Positions 27,820 to 38,182 of a DNA stretch of 64,000 nt are shown here, piece by piece. How positions within the stretch are numbered: the stretch's first letter is position 1; each line of letters begins with the position of its first letter. Source of the DNA: Rhodocyclales bacterium (GTDB lineage: Bacteria > Pseudomonadota > Gammaproteobacteria > Burkholderiales > Rhodocyclaceae); contig JACPUD010000008.1 in assembly GCA_016192435.1 (NCBI GenBank), forward strand, positions 1-64,000, in the 5' to 3' direction. The position numbers and the translations under genes are program-made. A model generated the notes under the pieces. It saw nothing but the letters and a program-made list of their open reading frames with translations. It had not been told where the DNA came from and did not search any database.

Positions 27820-27963
27820 ACAGCTGCCAACGTCCGGATATTGCCTTTCCCGCTTGAAACCCCGGACTTCACCCCGATTTCTCGAATTGGGATAGCGAGC
27901 CAGGGTGGGTGCGCCAAGGCCTTCAGCTATAATCGCTTTTTTGCCAGAATGCCGGAGAATTTC

Positions 27964-28230
27964 ATGCCGATCTACGCTTATCGCTGCACCGAATGCGGCT
28001 TTGAGAAAGATGTCATGCGGAAGGTCAGCGACCCTCTGCTGACCACCTGCCCCGAATGCAAGACCGAAAACTTTGCCAAACAACTGACTGCCCCGGGCTT
28101 TCAGCTCAAGGGCAACGGCTGGTACGCCACCGACTTCAAGGGTGGCTGCGGCGGCAAACCTGCGGCCGCCAAGAGCGAGAACCCGCCGCCATGCCAGGGT
28201 GGAACAGGTAGCTGCGCCGCCAACAGTTGA
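27964..28230 (+). CDS. FmdB-family zinc ribbon protein
   Basis: 88 residues beginning MPIYAYRCTECGFEKDV, with a CxxC...CPEC zinc ribbon (TTCPECKTENFAKQLTAPGF), typical of the FmdB regulatory protein family. Function is unknown; possibly nucleic-acid binding. A TATAAT -10 lies 30 bp upstream (27928-27933). It overlaps the next gene by 4 bp. Confidence 0.9.
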   Translation: MPIYAYRCTECGFEKDVMRKVSDPLLTTCPECKTENFAKQLTAPGFQLKGNGWYATDFKGGCGGKPAAAKSENPPPCQGGTGSCAANS

Positions 28231-28862
28231 CAGCGCTTGCCTTGAAAAAATATTTCATCACGGGACTCCTGATCTGGGTTCCGCTGGCCATCACGGCCTG
28301 GGTGTTGTCGCTGATCGTCCGCTCCATGGACCAGTCCCTGCTGCTGTTGCCGCAAGCCATACAGCCCGAACAGCTGCTGGGCATGTACATTCCGGGCATC
28401 GGTGCGCTGATGACTTTGCTGGTGGTATTCCTCACCGGGTTGATCACGGCAAACATCGTCGGCCAGAAGCTGGTGCGCTTCTGGGAAGGCGTGCTGGCGC
28501 GCATACCGGTGGTCAAGTCGATCTACTACAGCGTCAAGCAAGTCAGCGATACGCTGTTCTCGGGCAGCGGCGTGGCCTTTCGCAAGGTTTTGCTGGTCCG
28601 CTACCCGCATCCCGAATCGTGGGCGGTGGCGTTCCAGACCGGGCATCCGGCCCGCGATGTCGCTGACATGCTGCCCGAAGAGTATGTCGGCGTCTTCATC
28701 CCGACCACGCCCAGCCCGGTTAACGGTTTCTTCTTTTTTGTCAGGAAGAAAGACGTCATCGAACTCGACATGAACGTCGATGAGGCGCTCAAATACATCG
28801 TCTCCATGGGAGTCGTCGCCCCGCCCATGAGGAATCCCCGCGGGCGCGCCCAGAATCAGTAA
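28227..28862 (+). CDS. DUF502 family membrane protein
   Basis: 211 residues with two membrane helices near the N-terminus (YFITGLLIWVPLAITAWVLSLI; IGALMTLLVVFLTGLI) and the conserved DUF502 segment ARIPVVKSIYYSVKQVSDTLFS, later FIPTTPSPVNGFFFFV. Function is unknown. The start is a TTG; 28227 overlaps the previous stop (TTGA), and a second TTG at 28242 just before KKYFITG is an equally good choice. Confidence 0.88.
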   Translation: MTALALKKYFITGLLIWVPLAITAWVLSLIVRSMDQSLLLLPQAIQPEQLLGMYIPGIGALMTLLVVFLTGLITANIVGQKLVRFWEGVLARIPVVKSIYYSVKQVSDTLFSGSGVAFRKVLLVRYPHPESWAVAFQTGHPARDVADMLPEEYVGVFIPTTPSPVNGFFFFVRKKDVIELDMNVDEALKYIVSMGVVAPPMRNPRGRAQNQ

Positions 28863-28898
28863 TTGCCCGCAAGGGCACCACAACCGTTCGGAAATCCT

Positions 28899-30698
28899 AT
28901 GCGTACCCACTATTGCGGCGAGGTGAATGCCTCCCATGTCGACCAGATCGTCACGCTTTGCGGCTGGAACCATCGCCGCCGCGACCACGGCGGCGTCATA
29001 TTCATCGATCTGCGCGACCGGGAAGGGTTGGCGCAAATCGTCTGCGACCCGGATCGCCCCGAGATGTTCAGGATCGCCGAGGACGTGCGCAACGAATTCG
29101 TGCTTAAGGTCACCGGCAAGGTGCGCCGCCGCCCGGCCGGCACCGAGAATCCCAACCTGGCCTCGGGCGAAATCGAAATCCTGTGCCATGAACTGGAAGT
29201 ACTCAACCCCGCGGTGACACCGCCCTTCCAGCTCGACGAGGAAAACCTTTCGGAAAACGTGCGCCTGACCCATCGCGTGATCGACCTGCGCCGGCCGCAG
29301 ATGCAGAAGAACCTGATGCTGCGCTACAAGGTGGCGATGGCTTTCCGCCGCTTCCTCGACGAAAAGGGCTTCATCGACATCGAAACGCCGATGCTGACCA
29401 AGTCGACGCCGGAAGGCGCGCGCGACTACCTGGTGCCGTCGCGCGTGCATCCCGGCCAGTTCTTCGCCCTGCCGCAATCGCCGCAATTGTTCAAGCAGCT
29501 CTTGATGGTGGCCGGCTTCGACCGCTACTACCAGATCACCAAGTGCTTCCGCGACGAGGACCTGCGCGCCGACCGCCAGCCGGAATTCACCCAGGTCGAT
29601 ATCGAAACCTCCTTCCTGACCGAGGAGCAGATCACCGCCCTGATGGAAGAGATGATTCGCAGCGTGTTCAAGACGGCACTTTCCGTCGAACTGCCCAATC
29701 CCTTCCCGCGCATCAGCTACAGCGACGCCATGAGCCGTTACGGCTCGGACAAGCCCGATCTGCGCGTCACGCTGGAACTGACCGAAGTCACGGACGCCGT
29801 GGCCGACGTCGCCTTCAAGGTATTCAGCGGTCCGGCCACCTCGGGCGGCCGCGTCGCAGCGCTGCGCGTGCCGGGCGGCGCCAGCCTTACCCGCGGCGAA
29901 ATCGACGGCTACACCGAGTTCGTCAAGATCTACGGCGCCCGCGGCCTGGCCTACATCAAGGTCAACGATGCCAGCAAGCTCAACGAGGAAGGCTTGCAGT
30001 CGCCGATCGTCAAGAACCTGCACGAGGCAGCGCTGAAGACCATCGTCGAACGCACCGGCGCCCAGTCCGGCGACCTGATTTTCTTCGGCGCCGACAAGAC
30101 CAAGATCGTCAACGACGCGCTGGGCGCGCTGCGCACCAAGCTCGGCCACGAAAAGGGCTACGTCGATGGCTCGGCCTGGCGGCCGCTGTGGGTGGTCGAT
30201 TTCCCGATGTTCGAGTACGACGAGGAAAATCAGCGCTGGTCGGCCTGCCACCACCCCTTCACCAGCCCCAAGGACGGCCACGAGGCATTGATGGCGACCG
30301 ATCCCGGCAAGTGTCTGGCCAAGGCCTACGACCTGGCCTTGAACGGCTGGGAAATGGGCGGCGGCTCGGTGCGTATCCACCGTGCCGAGGTGCAGGAGAG
30401 AGTATTCCAGGCACTGGGCATCGGCCCCGAGGAACAGCAGACCAAGTTCGGCTTCCTGCTCGATGCCCTCAAGTACGGCGCACCGCCGCACGGCGGGCTG
30501 GCTTTCGGTCTCGATCGCATTGTCACCATGATGGCCGGTGCCGAGTCGATTCGCGACGTGATCGCCTTTCCCAAAACGCAGCGCGCGCAGTGTCTGCTGA
30601 CCGATGCGCCGTCCGATGTGGATGAAAAGCAGTTGCGTGAGCTGCACATCCGCCTGCGGCAGAAGGTCGAAACCCAGGTCGAGGTCGGCAAGTCCTGA
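28899..30698 (+). CDS. aspS: Aspartyl-tRNA synthetase
   Basis: 599 residues from [10 protein letters not shown]. It has the N-terminal OB anticodon-binding domain, class II motif 2 ([18 protein letters not shown]), a GAD insertion domain near residues 290-420, and motif 3 ([15 protein letters not shown]). It charges tRNA-Asp (whether it also charges tRNA-Asn cannot be judged). It follows the DUF502 gene by 36 bp. Confidence 0.98.
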   Translation: MRTHYCGEVNASHVDQIVTLCGWNHRRRDHGGVIFIDLRDREGLAQIVCDPDRPEMFRIAEDVRNEFVLKVTGKVRRRPAGTENPNLASGEIEILCHELEVLNPAVTPPFQLDEENLSENVRLTHRVIDLRRPQMQKNLMLRYKVAMAFRRFLDEKGFIDIETPMLTKSTPEGARDYLVPSRVHPGQFFALPQSPQLFKQLLMVAGFDRYYQITKCFRDEDLRADRQPEFTQVDIETSFLTEEQITALMEEMIRSVFKTALSVELPNPFPRISYSDAMSRYGSDKPDLRVTLELTEVTDAVADVAFKVFSGPATSGGRVAALRVPGGASLTRGEIDGYTEFVKIYGARGLAYIKVNDASKLNEEGLQSPIVKNLHEAALKTIVERTGAQSGDLIFFGADKTKIVNDALGALRTKLGHEKGYVDGSAWRPLWVVDFPMFEYDEENQRWSACHHPFTSPKDGHEALMATDPGKCLAKAYDLALNGWEMGGGSVRIHRAEVQERVFQALGIGPEEQQTKFGFLLDALKYGAPPHGGLAFGLDRIVTMMAGAESIRDVIAFPKTQRAQCLLTDAPSDVDEKQLRELHIRLRQKVETQVEVGKS

Positions 30699-30700
30699 GC

Positions 30701-31051
30701 ATGCGGCATCTGCTCTGCGCGCTGATTGGTGTCGCGCTGTTCGGCACCGCGCTGGCGCGCGACAACCGGATCGGCACCATCCCGGCATCGGCGTTGCCGG
30801 AAGAAGCGCGCGCAACGCTGAAGCTGATCGATTCCGGCGGTCCCTTTCCCTACCGTCGCGACGGCATCGTTTTCCAGAATCGCGAACGCCGGCTGCCCGA
30901 ACAGGCGAAAGGCTATTACCGCGAGTACACCGTGCCGACGCCGGGCAGTGCCGATCGCGGCGCGCGACGCATCGTTGCGGGTGACAGGCCGCCAGCAGTG
31001 TTCTACTACACTGCCGATCATTACCGGAGCTTCCGCAGGATCCAGCGATGA
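30701..31051 (+). CDS. Secreted guanyl-specific ribonuclease, barnase/T1-like
   Basis: 116 residues with a signal peptide (MRHLLCALIGVALFGTALA). The microbial RNase core is clear: FPYRRDGIVFQNRE, then YYREYTVPTPGSADRGARRIV, then FYYTADHYRSFRRI. The catalytic glutamate (EYTV), arginine (RGARRIV) and histidine (DHY) of barnase-type enzymes are all present. It is likely active in the periplasm or outside. It overlaps the barstar-like gene by 4 bp. Confidence 0.92.
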   Translation: MRHLLCALIGVALFGTALARDNRIGTIPASALPEEARATLKLIDSGGPFPYRRDGIVFQNRERRLPEQAKGYYREYTVPTPGSADRGARRIVAGDRPPAVFYYTADHYRSFRRIQR

Positions 31052-31500
31052 GTATCGCGCATTACGAAAATCTGTTCGGCAATGCCGCCCTGGCCGGGGT
31101 TCATCATTTGCCGCATGGCCCCATCGACCAGTTGCTGGCCGGCGCACAGGCCGCCGGTTGCGTGGTCTTGCACGTCGATCTGGCCGCAGCGCGCGACAAG
31201 GATGAAATGCTGGCAGCCATCGCCCGCTCCCTGCGCTTTCCGGAGTGGTTCGGCCACAACTGGGACGCCTTGACCGACAGCCTGCTTGACTTGGGCTGGC
31301 TGCCTGCCACCGGCTACGTGATCATCCTGGAACATTGCGACGGCATACACGGCCGGGCGGAGGCCGACTTCGTCACCCTGATGCAGATTTTCCAGGACGC
31401 CGCGGCGACCTGGCGCGAAGACGGTGTGCCGTTCTGGTGCCTGGTGGACATGCAGGCCGACGGCATCGCCTGGTTGCCGACGGTCGCGCAACCCGGCTGA
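31048..31500 (+). CDS. Barstar-family ribonuclease inhibitor
   Basis: 150 residues. The barstar core is visible: VLHVDLAAARDKDEMLAAIARSLRFPEWFGHNWDALTDSL, including FPxWFGxNWDAL, with an acidic following strand (LGWLPATGYVIILEHCDG). No signal peptide, so cytoplasmic. Its start overlaps the RNase gene (ATGA), so the toxin-like RNase and its inhibitor are coupled; the inhibitor presumably protects the cell before export. Confidence 0.92.
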   Translation: MSIAHYENLFGNAALAGVHHLPHGPIDQLLAGAQAAGCVVLHVDLAAARDKDEMLAAIARSLRFPEWFGHNWDALTDSLLDLGWLPATGYVIILEHCDGIHGRAEADFVTLMQIFQDAAATWREDGVPFWCLVDMQADGIAWLPTVAQPG

Positions 31501-31507
31501 GGCGCGG

Positions 31508-31987
31508 GTGAAGTACAAGAAGCCGGTCTCCGTGCTGGTGGTGATCCACACCCCGGCGCTGGAAGTGCTTTTGCTGGAGCGCGCCCGTCACCCCGGATTC
31601 TGGCAGTCGGTCACCGGCAGTCAGGAAGATGAAGAGCCGTTGCTGGCAACGGCGCACCGCGAAGTGCAGGAGGAAACCGGCATCGATGCCGCCGTGGCGG
31701 ATTTCTGCGACTGGCAACTGACCAACCACTACGAGATTTTTGCCGAGTGGCGGCATCGCTACGCCCCCGGCGTCACGCAGAACACCGAGCATGTCTTCAG
31801 CCTGTGCCTGCGCGAACGCATGGATGTCGCCATCGCTCCCGACGAACATCTGGCCTATCGCTGGCTGCCCTGGCGCGAGGCGGCAGCCGCCTGTTTTTCG
31901 TGGACCAATCGCGACGCCATCCTTGAATTGCCGCAACGATTGGCCCGGCGTCCCGGACCCGGGGCAGGCTGCCAAGGGGACTCTTGA
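31508..31987 (+). CDS. nudB: Dihydroneopterin triphosphate diphosphatase NudB
   Basis: 159 residues from a GTG (VKYKKPVSVLVVIHT). The NudB-type Nudix pattern GSQEDEEPLLATAHREVQEETGI follows a FWQSVTGS segment. It removes pyrophosphate from dihydroneopterin triphosphate in folate synthesis. It commonly follows aspS in proteobacteria, with the RNase/inhibitor pair here in between. Confidence 0.9.
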   Translation: MKYKKPVSVLVVIHTPALEVLLLERARHPGFWQSVTGSQEDEEPLLATAHREVQEETGIDAAVADFCDWQLTNHYEIFAEWRHRYAPGVTQNTEHVFSLCLRERMDVAIAPDEHLAYRWLPWREAAAACFSWTNRDAILELPQRLARRPGPGAGCQGDS

Positions 31988-32010
31988 AATTTCTTTTCGG
32001 GCGCCTATGT
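31983..32010 (+). promoter_or_regulatory. Sigma-32-type heat shock promoter for hsp20
   Basis: CTTGAAA at 31983-31989, a 13-bp spacer, then GCCTATGT, which matches most of the sigma-32 -10 element CCCCATNT. It overlaps the end of nudB and lies about 60 bp before the hsp20 start. Confidence 0.6.
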
Positions 32011-32063
32011 AGTGCGCAAGGCCTTCGTCATGATTGAGGCCACGAACCCGAAAGGAGAATGAA

Positions 32064-32477
32064 ATGAGCAATTTGATCCGCCGCGATCCACTCGATGACT
32101 TTTTCCGTGGTTTCTTCGTCCGCCCGGTTGATTTTGGAGCGGAATCCGACGCGCCTGCGGTAAAAATCGATGTCAAGGAGCAGGAGAAAGCCTATCTGGT
32201 CCAGGCTGAAATTCCGGGCGTAAAGAAGGAAGACATCCATGTCGCCGTCGATGGCGCCGTCGTCTCGATCAGCGCCGAGCGGCGCGAGGAGAAGGATGTC
32301 AGGGAAGGCGAACGCGTGTTGCGCACCGAACGCTATTTCGGCAAGGTCTCGCGCAGCTTCCAGTTGGCGCAGGAGATCGATGAAGCCCAGGTCAGCGCCA
32401 AATACACCGACGGCGTGCTCGAACTGGTCCTGCCGAAGAAGGCCGCAACCCAGGCGCGCAGAATCACCATCCAGTAA
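32064..32477 (+). CDS. Small heat shock protein, Hsp20/alpha-crystallin family
   Basis: 137 residues from MSNLIRRDPLDDFFRGFF, with an AAAGGAG ribosome site. The alpha-crystallin domain (residues about 35-130) shows AEIPGVKKEDIHVAVDGAVVSISAER and the C-terminal GVLELVLPKKA. It is an ATP-independent holdase in the cytoplasm. The heat shock type promoter upstream supports the role. Confidence 0.95.
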   Translation: MSNLIRRDPLDDFFRGFFVRPVDFGAESDAPAVKIDVKEQEKAYLVQAEIPGVKKEDIHVAVDGAVVSISAERREEKDVREGERVLRTERYFGKVSRSFQLAQEIDEAQVSAKYTDGVLELVLPKKAATQARRITIQ

Positions 32478-32506
32478 GCGCCGGCGTCGGTCGGCGCAGG
32501 CATATT

Positions 32507-32543
32507 CAGGGCAAGCCACGGCTGCAGTGGCTTGCCCTGTTTG
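32507..32543 (+). terminator. Terminator after hsp20
   Basis: Perfect 13-bp arms CAGGGCAAGCCAC / GTGGCTTGCCCTG with a 7-base loop, then TTTGCTTG. It separates hsp20 from argB. Confidence 0.8.
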
Positions 32544-32559
32544 CTTGCGAGCCCGCTAG

Positions 32560-33480
<921 letters not shown>

Positions 33481-33496
33481 TCCATCTGGACACGCC

Positions 33497-34084
33497 ATGA
33501 ATGAAACCCGCGCCGCCAAAGTCGGCGAAAAGAAACTCCTGATCCTGCAAACCATCGCCGAAATGCTGGAACGGCCGGCCGTGGAGAAGGTCACCACGGC
33601 GCTGCTGGCCAAGCAACTGCAGGTATCGGAGGCGGCGCTTTACCGCCACTTCGCGAGCAAGGCGCAGATGTACGAAGGGCTGATCGAATTCATCGAAAGC
33701 GGGGTATTTTCGGTCATCAACCAGATCGAAGCCGCCGAGGAGTCCGGCCTCAAGCAGGCCGAGGCCATCGTCGCCTCGTTGCTGCGCTTCGCGCAGAAGA
33801 ATCGCGGCCTGACGCGGGTGCTGGTGGGCGACGCGCTGGTGCATGAAAACCCGCGCCTGCAGGCCCGCATCAACCAGTTGCTGGACCGCATCGAAGCCAC
33901 CCTCAAGCAATGCCTGAAAGTCGCTTCGGCGCAGGGGGCTCTGGCGGCTGAACACGACTTCGGCGCTCACGCCGACCTGCTGGTTTGCTACGCCGTGGGC
34001 CGCTGGCAGCGCTTCGTCAAGAGCGGCTTCAAGGCCGATCCGCTGGCGAACTGGCCGGCGCAGTGGCCGATCCTTGCCAGGTAA
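33497..34084 (+). CDS. slmA: Nucleoid occlusion factor SlmA, TetR family
   Basis: 195 residues. The N-terminal helix-turn-helix (ALLAKQLQVSEAALYRHFASKAQMYEGLIEFIE) and the whole C-terminal part (FAQKNRGLTRVLVGDALVHENPRLQ; YAVGRWQRFVKSGFKADP) match SlmA. SlmA binds chromosomal sites and blocks FtsZ rings over the nucleoid. It is 16 bp after argB and likely cotranscribed. Confidence 0.92.
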   Translation: MNETRAAKVGEKKLLILQTIAEMLERPAVEKVTTALLAKQLQVSEAALYRHFASKAQMYEGLIEFIESGVFSVINQIEAAEESGLKQAEAIVASLLRFAQKNRGLTRVLVGDALVHENPRLQARINQLLDRIEATLKQCLKVASAQGALAAEHDFGAHADLLVCYAVGRWQRFVKSGFKADPLANWPAQWPILAR

Positions 34085-34089
34085 TCAGC

Positions 34090-34115
34090 GGCGACACGGC
34101 GGCCGCCGTGTCGCC
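34090..34115. terminator. 26-bp perfect palindrome between slmA and hemB
   Basis: GGCGACACGGCGG and its exact reverse complement follow each other with no loop bases. It lies between converging genes, so it may act as a two-way terminator, though no T-run follows. Its right arm runs into a copy of the 23-bp word. Confidence 0.55.
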
Positions 34116-34126
34116 AGCGCCAACTC
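34104..34126 (-). repeat. 23-bp dispersed word, copy 5 (intergenic)
   Basis: Read on the minus strand: GAGTTGGCGCTGGCG-AC-ACGGCG, a full match, directly before the hemB stop codon and fused to the 26-bp palindrome. Confidence 0.85.
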
Positions 34127-35176
<1,050 letters not shown>

Positions 35177-35203
35177 TTAACGCATGCGCCCTATCATAGT
35201 AAG

Positions 35204-35320
35204 CAGACAGTGGCGGACGCCCGTTCCCACTGCCTCCCGCTTCACCTCCCTGAGCGGGTGCCTTGAACATTTCAAGGTGTTTCGCCCTCGGCCTTCTCCC
35301 CTTTGGTCGAGGGCTTTTAT
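35204..35320 (+). ncRNA. Candidate small RNA beside engB, positional match to Spot 42/ErsA
   Basis: A strong promoter precedes it: TTGAAC at 35170-35175, a 16-bp spacer, TATCAT at 35192-35197. The transcript of about 115 nt can form four hairpins: CAGTGG/CCACTG, CCCGCT/AGCGGG with an exposed CCTCCC loop, CCTTGAA-cat-TTCAAGG, and a terminator GCCCTCG/CGAGGGC followed by TTTTATTTT. The C-rich loops could pair with ribosome sites. It converges with engB, as Spot 42 of E. coli does with yihA. Sequence identity to those RNAs is not claimed. Confidence 0.6.
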
Positions 35321-35345
35321 TTTGGCGCAGCCAAAATAAAAGCCC
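35311..35345. repeat. Perfect 16-bp inverted repeat
   Basis: GGGCTTTTATTTTGGC, three bases (GCA), then its exact reverse complement. The left arm contains the T-tract of the sRNA terminator. Being symmetric, it may also end engB transcription from the other side. Confidence 0.75.
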
Positions 35346-35417
35346 TTCGGGCGAATTGTGACGGCTATCCCCCCGGCCCCCTTTCAAGAAAGGGGGTGAC
35401 TATGTTTGCTGACTTCG

Positions 35418-36035
35418 TCAGCCGGTTGCCAAAGCCGAACTTTGACTTTCCAACCAGCTTCCGATCACCTGCTCCGCTTCGTCCATGCCGGTCTTCTTCA
35501 GGCTGGAAAACATCTGCACGGTCACCTGCTCGCCGAACTTCGCCAGTTCGGCGCGGGTCTCGCGCAGGGTCTTGGTCTGCTCCTGCTTTGTCAGCTTGTC
35601 CGACTTGGTCAGCAGGCAATGGATCGGTCGTCCCGTGGAGCCGAACCAGCCGATCATTTTCCAGTCGAGTTCGGTCAGCGGGCGGCGCGAATCCATGATC
35701 AGCACCAGGCCGACAAGATTGGAACGGCAGGTCAGGTAATGCTCCAGCAAGCCCTGCCATTGCAGACGCACAGCCAGGGGCACCTGGGCATAGCCGTAGC
35801 CGGGCAGATCGACCAGGGCCGCGCCGTTTTTCATGCGGAACAGGTTGATCAGTTGGGTACGGCCCGGTGTCTTGGAGACGAAGGCGAGCCGGGTGTGCCC
35901 CACCAGGGTATTGATGGCACTGGATTTTCCGGAATTCGAACGACCGGCGAAAGCAATCTCGGGACCGACCGGGGGTGGCAGGCCGCTGGGCTGGGCTACG
36001 GAAATTTCAAAAGTGGCGTGGCGGAATAGGGGCAT
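35418..36035 (-). CDS. engB: Ribosome biogenesis GTPase EngB (YsxC/YihA)
   Basis: 205 residues. G motifs: GRSNSGKSSAIN (G1), KTPGRTQ (G2), DLPGYGYA (G3), LTKSDK (G4). It assists assembly of the large ribosomal subunit. It diverges from the cytochrome c4 gene across 116 bp, an arrangement also seen in Pseudomonas. Confidence 0.96.
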   Translation of the reverse strand: MPLFRHATFEISVAQPSGLPPPVGPEIAFAGRSNSGKSSAINTLVGHTRLAFVSKTPGRTQLINLFRMKNGAALVDLPGYGYAQVPLAVRLQWQGLLEHYLTCRSNLVGLVLIMDSRRPLTELDWKMIGWFGSTGRPIHCLLTKSDKLTKQEQTKTLRETRAELAKFGEQVTVQMFSSLKKTGMDEAEQVIGSWLESQSSALATG

Positions 36036-36151
36036 GGGGGATACATCGGAGACACGCCGCCAGACAGGCTGACGTGGAGAAATCGGGCGAGCTGGGATAG
36101 AATATCAGGTTTACAATTTCCGAATCCTGCAGTTTTCGAGGAGTTTTGCCC

Positions 36152-36793
36152 ATGAAGTTTTCCCTGCTTACACTGTTGTGCGCGATGACTGCATTCGGCG
36201 CGCAAGCCGCCGATACCGCCAAGGCAGCCCCGAAAGGCGATGCCGCCCGCGGCCAGGCCATCGCCTCCACCGTCTGCGTGGCCTGTCACGGCCCGGACGG
36301 CAACAGTCCGCTGGCTGCCAACCCTAAACTGGCAGGGCAGCATGCCGATTACCTGCTCAAGCAGATGAAAAACTTCAAGGCTGCCGAGGGCAAGCAGCCC
36401 GAGCGCGTCAGCGCGATCATGAATGGCATGATCGCCGCCTTCGACGAAGCTCAGATGCGCGATCTCTCTGCTTACTTTGCGGCGCAGACGCAGAAGGGCG
36501 AAGCGGCAAAAAGCCGCGAAACCATCGAACTCGGCCAGAAACTGTATCGCGGCGGAGACCAGGCCAAGGGCTTGCCGGCCTGCGCAGCGTGTCACGGCCC
36601 GGCCGGCGCCGGCATTCCGGCCCAGTACCCGCGTATCGGCGGCCAGTTTGCCGAATACACCGAAGTACAGCTGAAGAGCTTCCGCGACGGCGTCCGCGCC
36701 AACGATCCGAACAAGATGATGCGTATGGTCGCGCTGAAGATGACCGACGTCGAAATCAAGGCCGTGTCGGACTACATCGCCGGACTGCGCTAA
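36152..36793 (+). CDS. Diheme cytochrome c4
   Basis: 213 residues with a signal peptide (MKFSLLTLLCAMTAFGAQA) and two similar cytochrome c domains. The heme motifs are CVACHGPDGNSP and CAACHGPAGAG; each domain has its Met ligand region (MNGMIAAFDEAQ; NKMMRMVALKM). It shuttles electrons to terminal oxidases in the periplasm. A TAGAAT -10 lies around 36101. The perfect terminator downstream marks a one-gene unit. Confidence 0.95.
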   Translation: MKFSLLTLLCAMTAFGAQAADTAKAAPKGDAARGQAIASTVCVACHGPDGNSPLAANPKLAGQHADYLLKQMKNFKAAEGKQPERVSAIMNGMIAAFDEAQMRDLSAYFAAQTQKGEAAKSRETIELGQKLYRGGDQAKGLPACAACHGPAGAGIPAQYPRIGGQFAEYTEVQLKSFRDGVRANDPNKMMRMVALKMTDVEIKAVSDYIAGLR

Positions 36794-36835
36794 GAATCGA
36801 CGTGAGCGCGGCGGCCGGAACTAAATAGTCGCTGC

Positions 36836-36873
36836 AAAAAGTGCGGCCCGGGAATTCCCGGGCCGCACTTTTT
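36836..36873. terminator. Two-way terminator between cytochrome c4 and hemerythrin
   Basis: Perfect 14-bp arms GTGCGGCCCGGGAA / TTCCCGGGCCGCAC, with five A before and five T after. It can serve both converging genes. Confidence 0.92.
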
Positions 36874-36885
36874 CTTGGTCCGCGC

Positions 36886-37299
36886 CTAGGCCGGCTGTCT
36901 GCCGTAAAGCGCCGGGAATTCCTCCTTGATATAGGTCGCGAATTCCCGGTCGTCGCTCAGGACGTGACGGACAAACCAGGCTTCGAAGAAACCGACCAGG
37001 TTTTCGCCCGACGGGTTCCGCTGCAGTTTGTCCTCCAGCTCGCCCATCAGCTCGATGATTCTCGCGTGCCCGTAGCGATGATCCTCCAGGCCGGGATATC
37101 GGGTGATTTCATGCAGCGACTCCTCGACGGCGAGGTGGAACTTCATGTAGGCGGCAAGCTGCGACAGCAGGAAGTGCAGGATATGCCAGGGGTCCCGCTT
37201 CGCGATCGAGTTTTCGATAGCCAGCAGGTGTTCGAAGATTTGCTTGTGTTGATTGTCGATCGCTTCGATGCCGATCGCCAGATCGCTGTCCCACTTCAT
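36886..37299 (-). CDS. Bacteriohemerythrin
   Basis: 137 residues forming a four-helix bundle. Di-iron ligands are seen in IDNQHKQIF, KFHLAVEESLH (HxxxE), DHRYGHARI and RHVLSDD (HxxxxD). It binds O2 or NO in the cytoplasm. In a microaerobic nitrate respirer it could deliver or scavenge O2, by inference. Confidence 0.93.
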   Translation of the reverse strand: MKWDSDLAIGIEAIDNQHKQIFEHLLAIENSIAKRDPWHILHFLLSQLAAYMKFHLAVEESLHEITRYPGLEDHRYGHARIIELMGELEDKLQRNPSGENLVGFFEAWFVRHVLSDDREFATYIKEEFPALYGRQPA

Positions 37300-37351
37300 G
37301 ATGCCGTCCTTCTCGCTGACCGCAAAAACCGCGGCGCCTGCCGGTTGATCC

Positions 37352-38182
37352 TTACTTCAGCCGGCCGCCACTTGCACGAATGATACCCGCCAGATCGCGG
37401 CGCTGTTCGATATCGGCGAGACCCGCCGCTGCCAGCAGTTCACGCACAGCCTTGGCCTGGTCGTAACCGTGCTCCAGCCAGAGCCAGCCACCGGATGCCA
37501 GATGTGCGGGCGCGGCGAAAACGATGCAACGAATCGCGTCCAGCCCATCGGCGCCGCTGGCCAGCGCCGCGACCGGTTCGTGGCGCAGGTCGCCTGCCGC
37601 CAGGTGCGGATCGGCTGCCGCGACGTAGGGTGGATTGGCGACGATCAGATCGAAACGTTCGCCGGCCAGGGCTGAGAACCAGTCACTCTGCAGGAAGCGC
37701 ACTTGCGCGCCGAGCCGTTCCGCGTTCTTGCGCGCGACCTGCAGTGCTGCCGCGGAAGCATCCACGGCCGTGACCTGCGCATTCGGGATCTCCAGCGCCA
37801 GCGTCACGGCAAGGCAACCGCTGCCGGTGCCGAGGTCGAGTATCCGCGCCGCGCCTGTCGCCGTAAATCCAGCGCCAACTTTCGCCAGCGCGATTTCAAC
37901 CAGCAGTTCGGTTTCGGGACGCGGGATCAGCACCGACGACGAGACCTCGAATTCGCGCCCGAAAAACTCGCGAAATCCGACCAGGTAGGCGACCGGCTCG
38001 CCGCCCGCGCGCCGCGCCACGAGCGACGCGAAGGCCAGCAACTCGTCCTCGTCGAGCATCTGATCGTCATGACCGATCAGCCAGGCCGCCGATTGTTGCA
38101 GGACGTGGCCCAGCAGCAGCCTCGCCTCGCCGGCCGGCAGCTTGGCCCGCGCCGCCGCAAGCGCTGCAGCCACGGTGCTCAT
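37352..38182 (-). CDS. prmC: Release factor glutamine methyltransferase PrmC
   Basis: 276 residues. An N-terminal helical domain ([19 protein letters not shown]) precedes a SAM methyltransferase domain with [17 protein letters not shown] and the catalytic NPPY ([15 protein letters not shown]). It methylates the GGQ glutamine of RF1/RF2. It overlaps prfA, its substrate gene, by 4 bp. A copy of the 23-bp word encodes [10 protein letters not shown] between the N-terminal and catalytic domains. Confidence 0.96.
   Translation of the reverse strand: MSTVAAALAAARAKLPAGEARLLLGHVLQQSAAWLIGHDDQMLDEDELLAFASLVARRAGGEPVAYLVGFREFFGREFEVSSSVLIPRPETELLVEIALAKVGAGFTATGAARILDLGTGSGCLAVTLALEIPNAQVTAVDASAAALQVARKNAERLGAQVRFLQSDWFSALAGERFDLIVANPPYVAAADPHLAAGDLRHEPVAALASGADGLDAIRCIVFAAPAHLASGGWLWLEHGYDQAKAVRELLAAAGLADIEQRRDLAGIIRASGGRLK
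37859..37881 (-). repeat. 23-bp dispersed word, copy 6 (in prmC)
   Basis: Read in the gene direction: AAGTTGGCGCTGGAT-TT-ACGGCG, three differences from consensus. Confidence 0.75.

Noticed and set aside
28101-30815. 904-codon open frame on the minus strand
   Set aside because: Antisense of DUF502 and aspS; no recognisable domain.
35204-35320. 6S RNA
   Set aside because: The CCTTGAA..TTCAAGG hairpin recalls part of 6S RNA, but the transcript is too short (about 115 nt) and lacks the long closing stem and central bubble.
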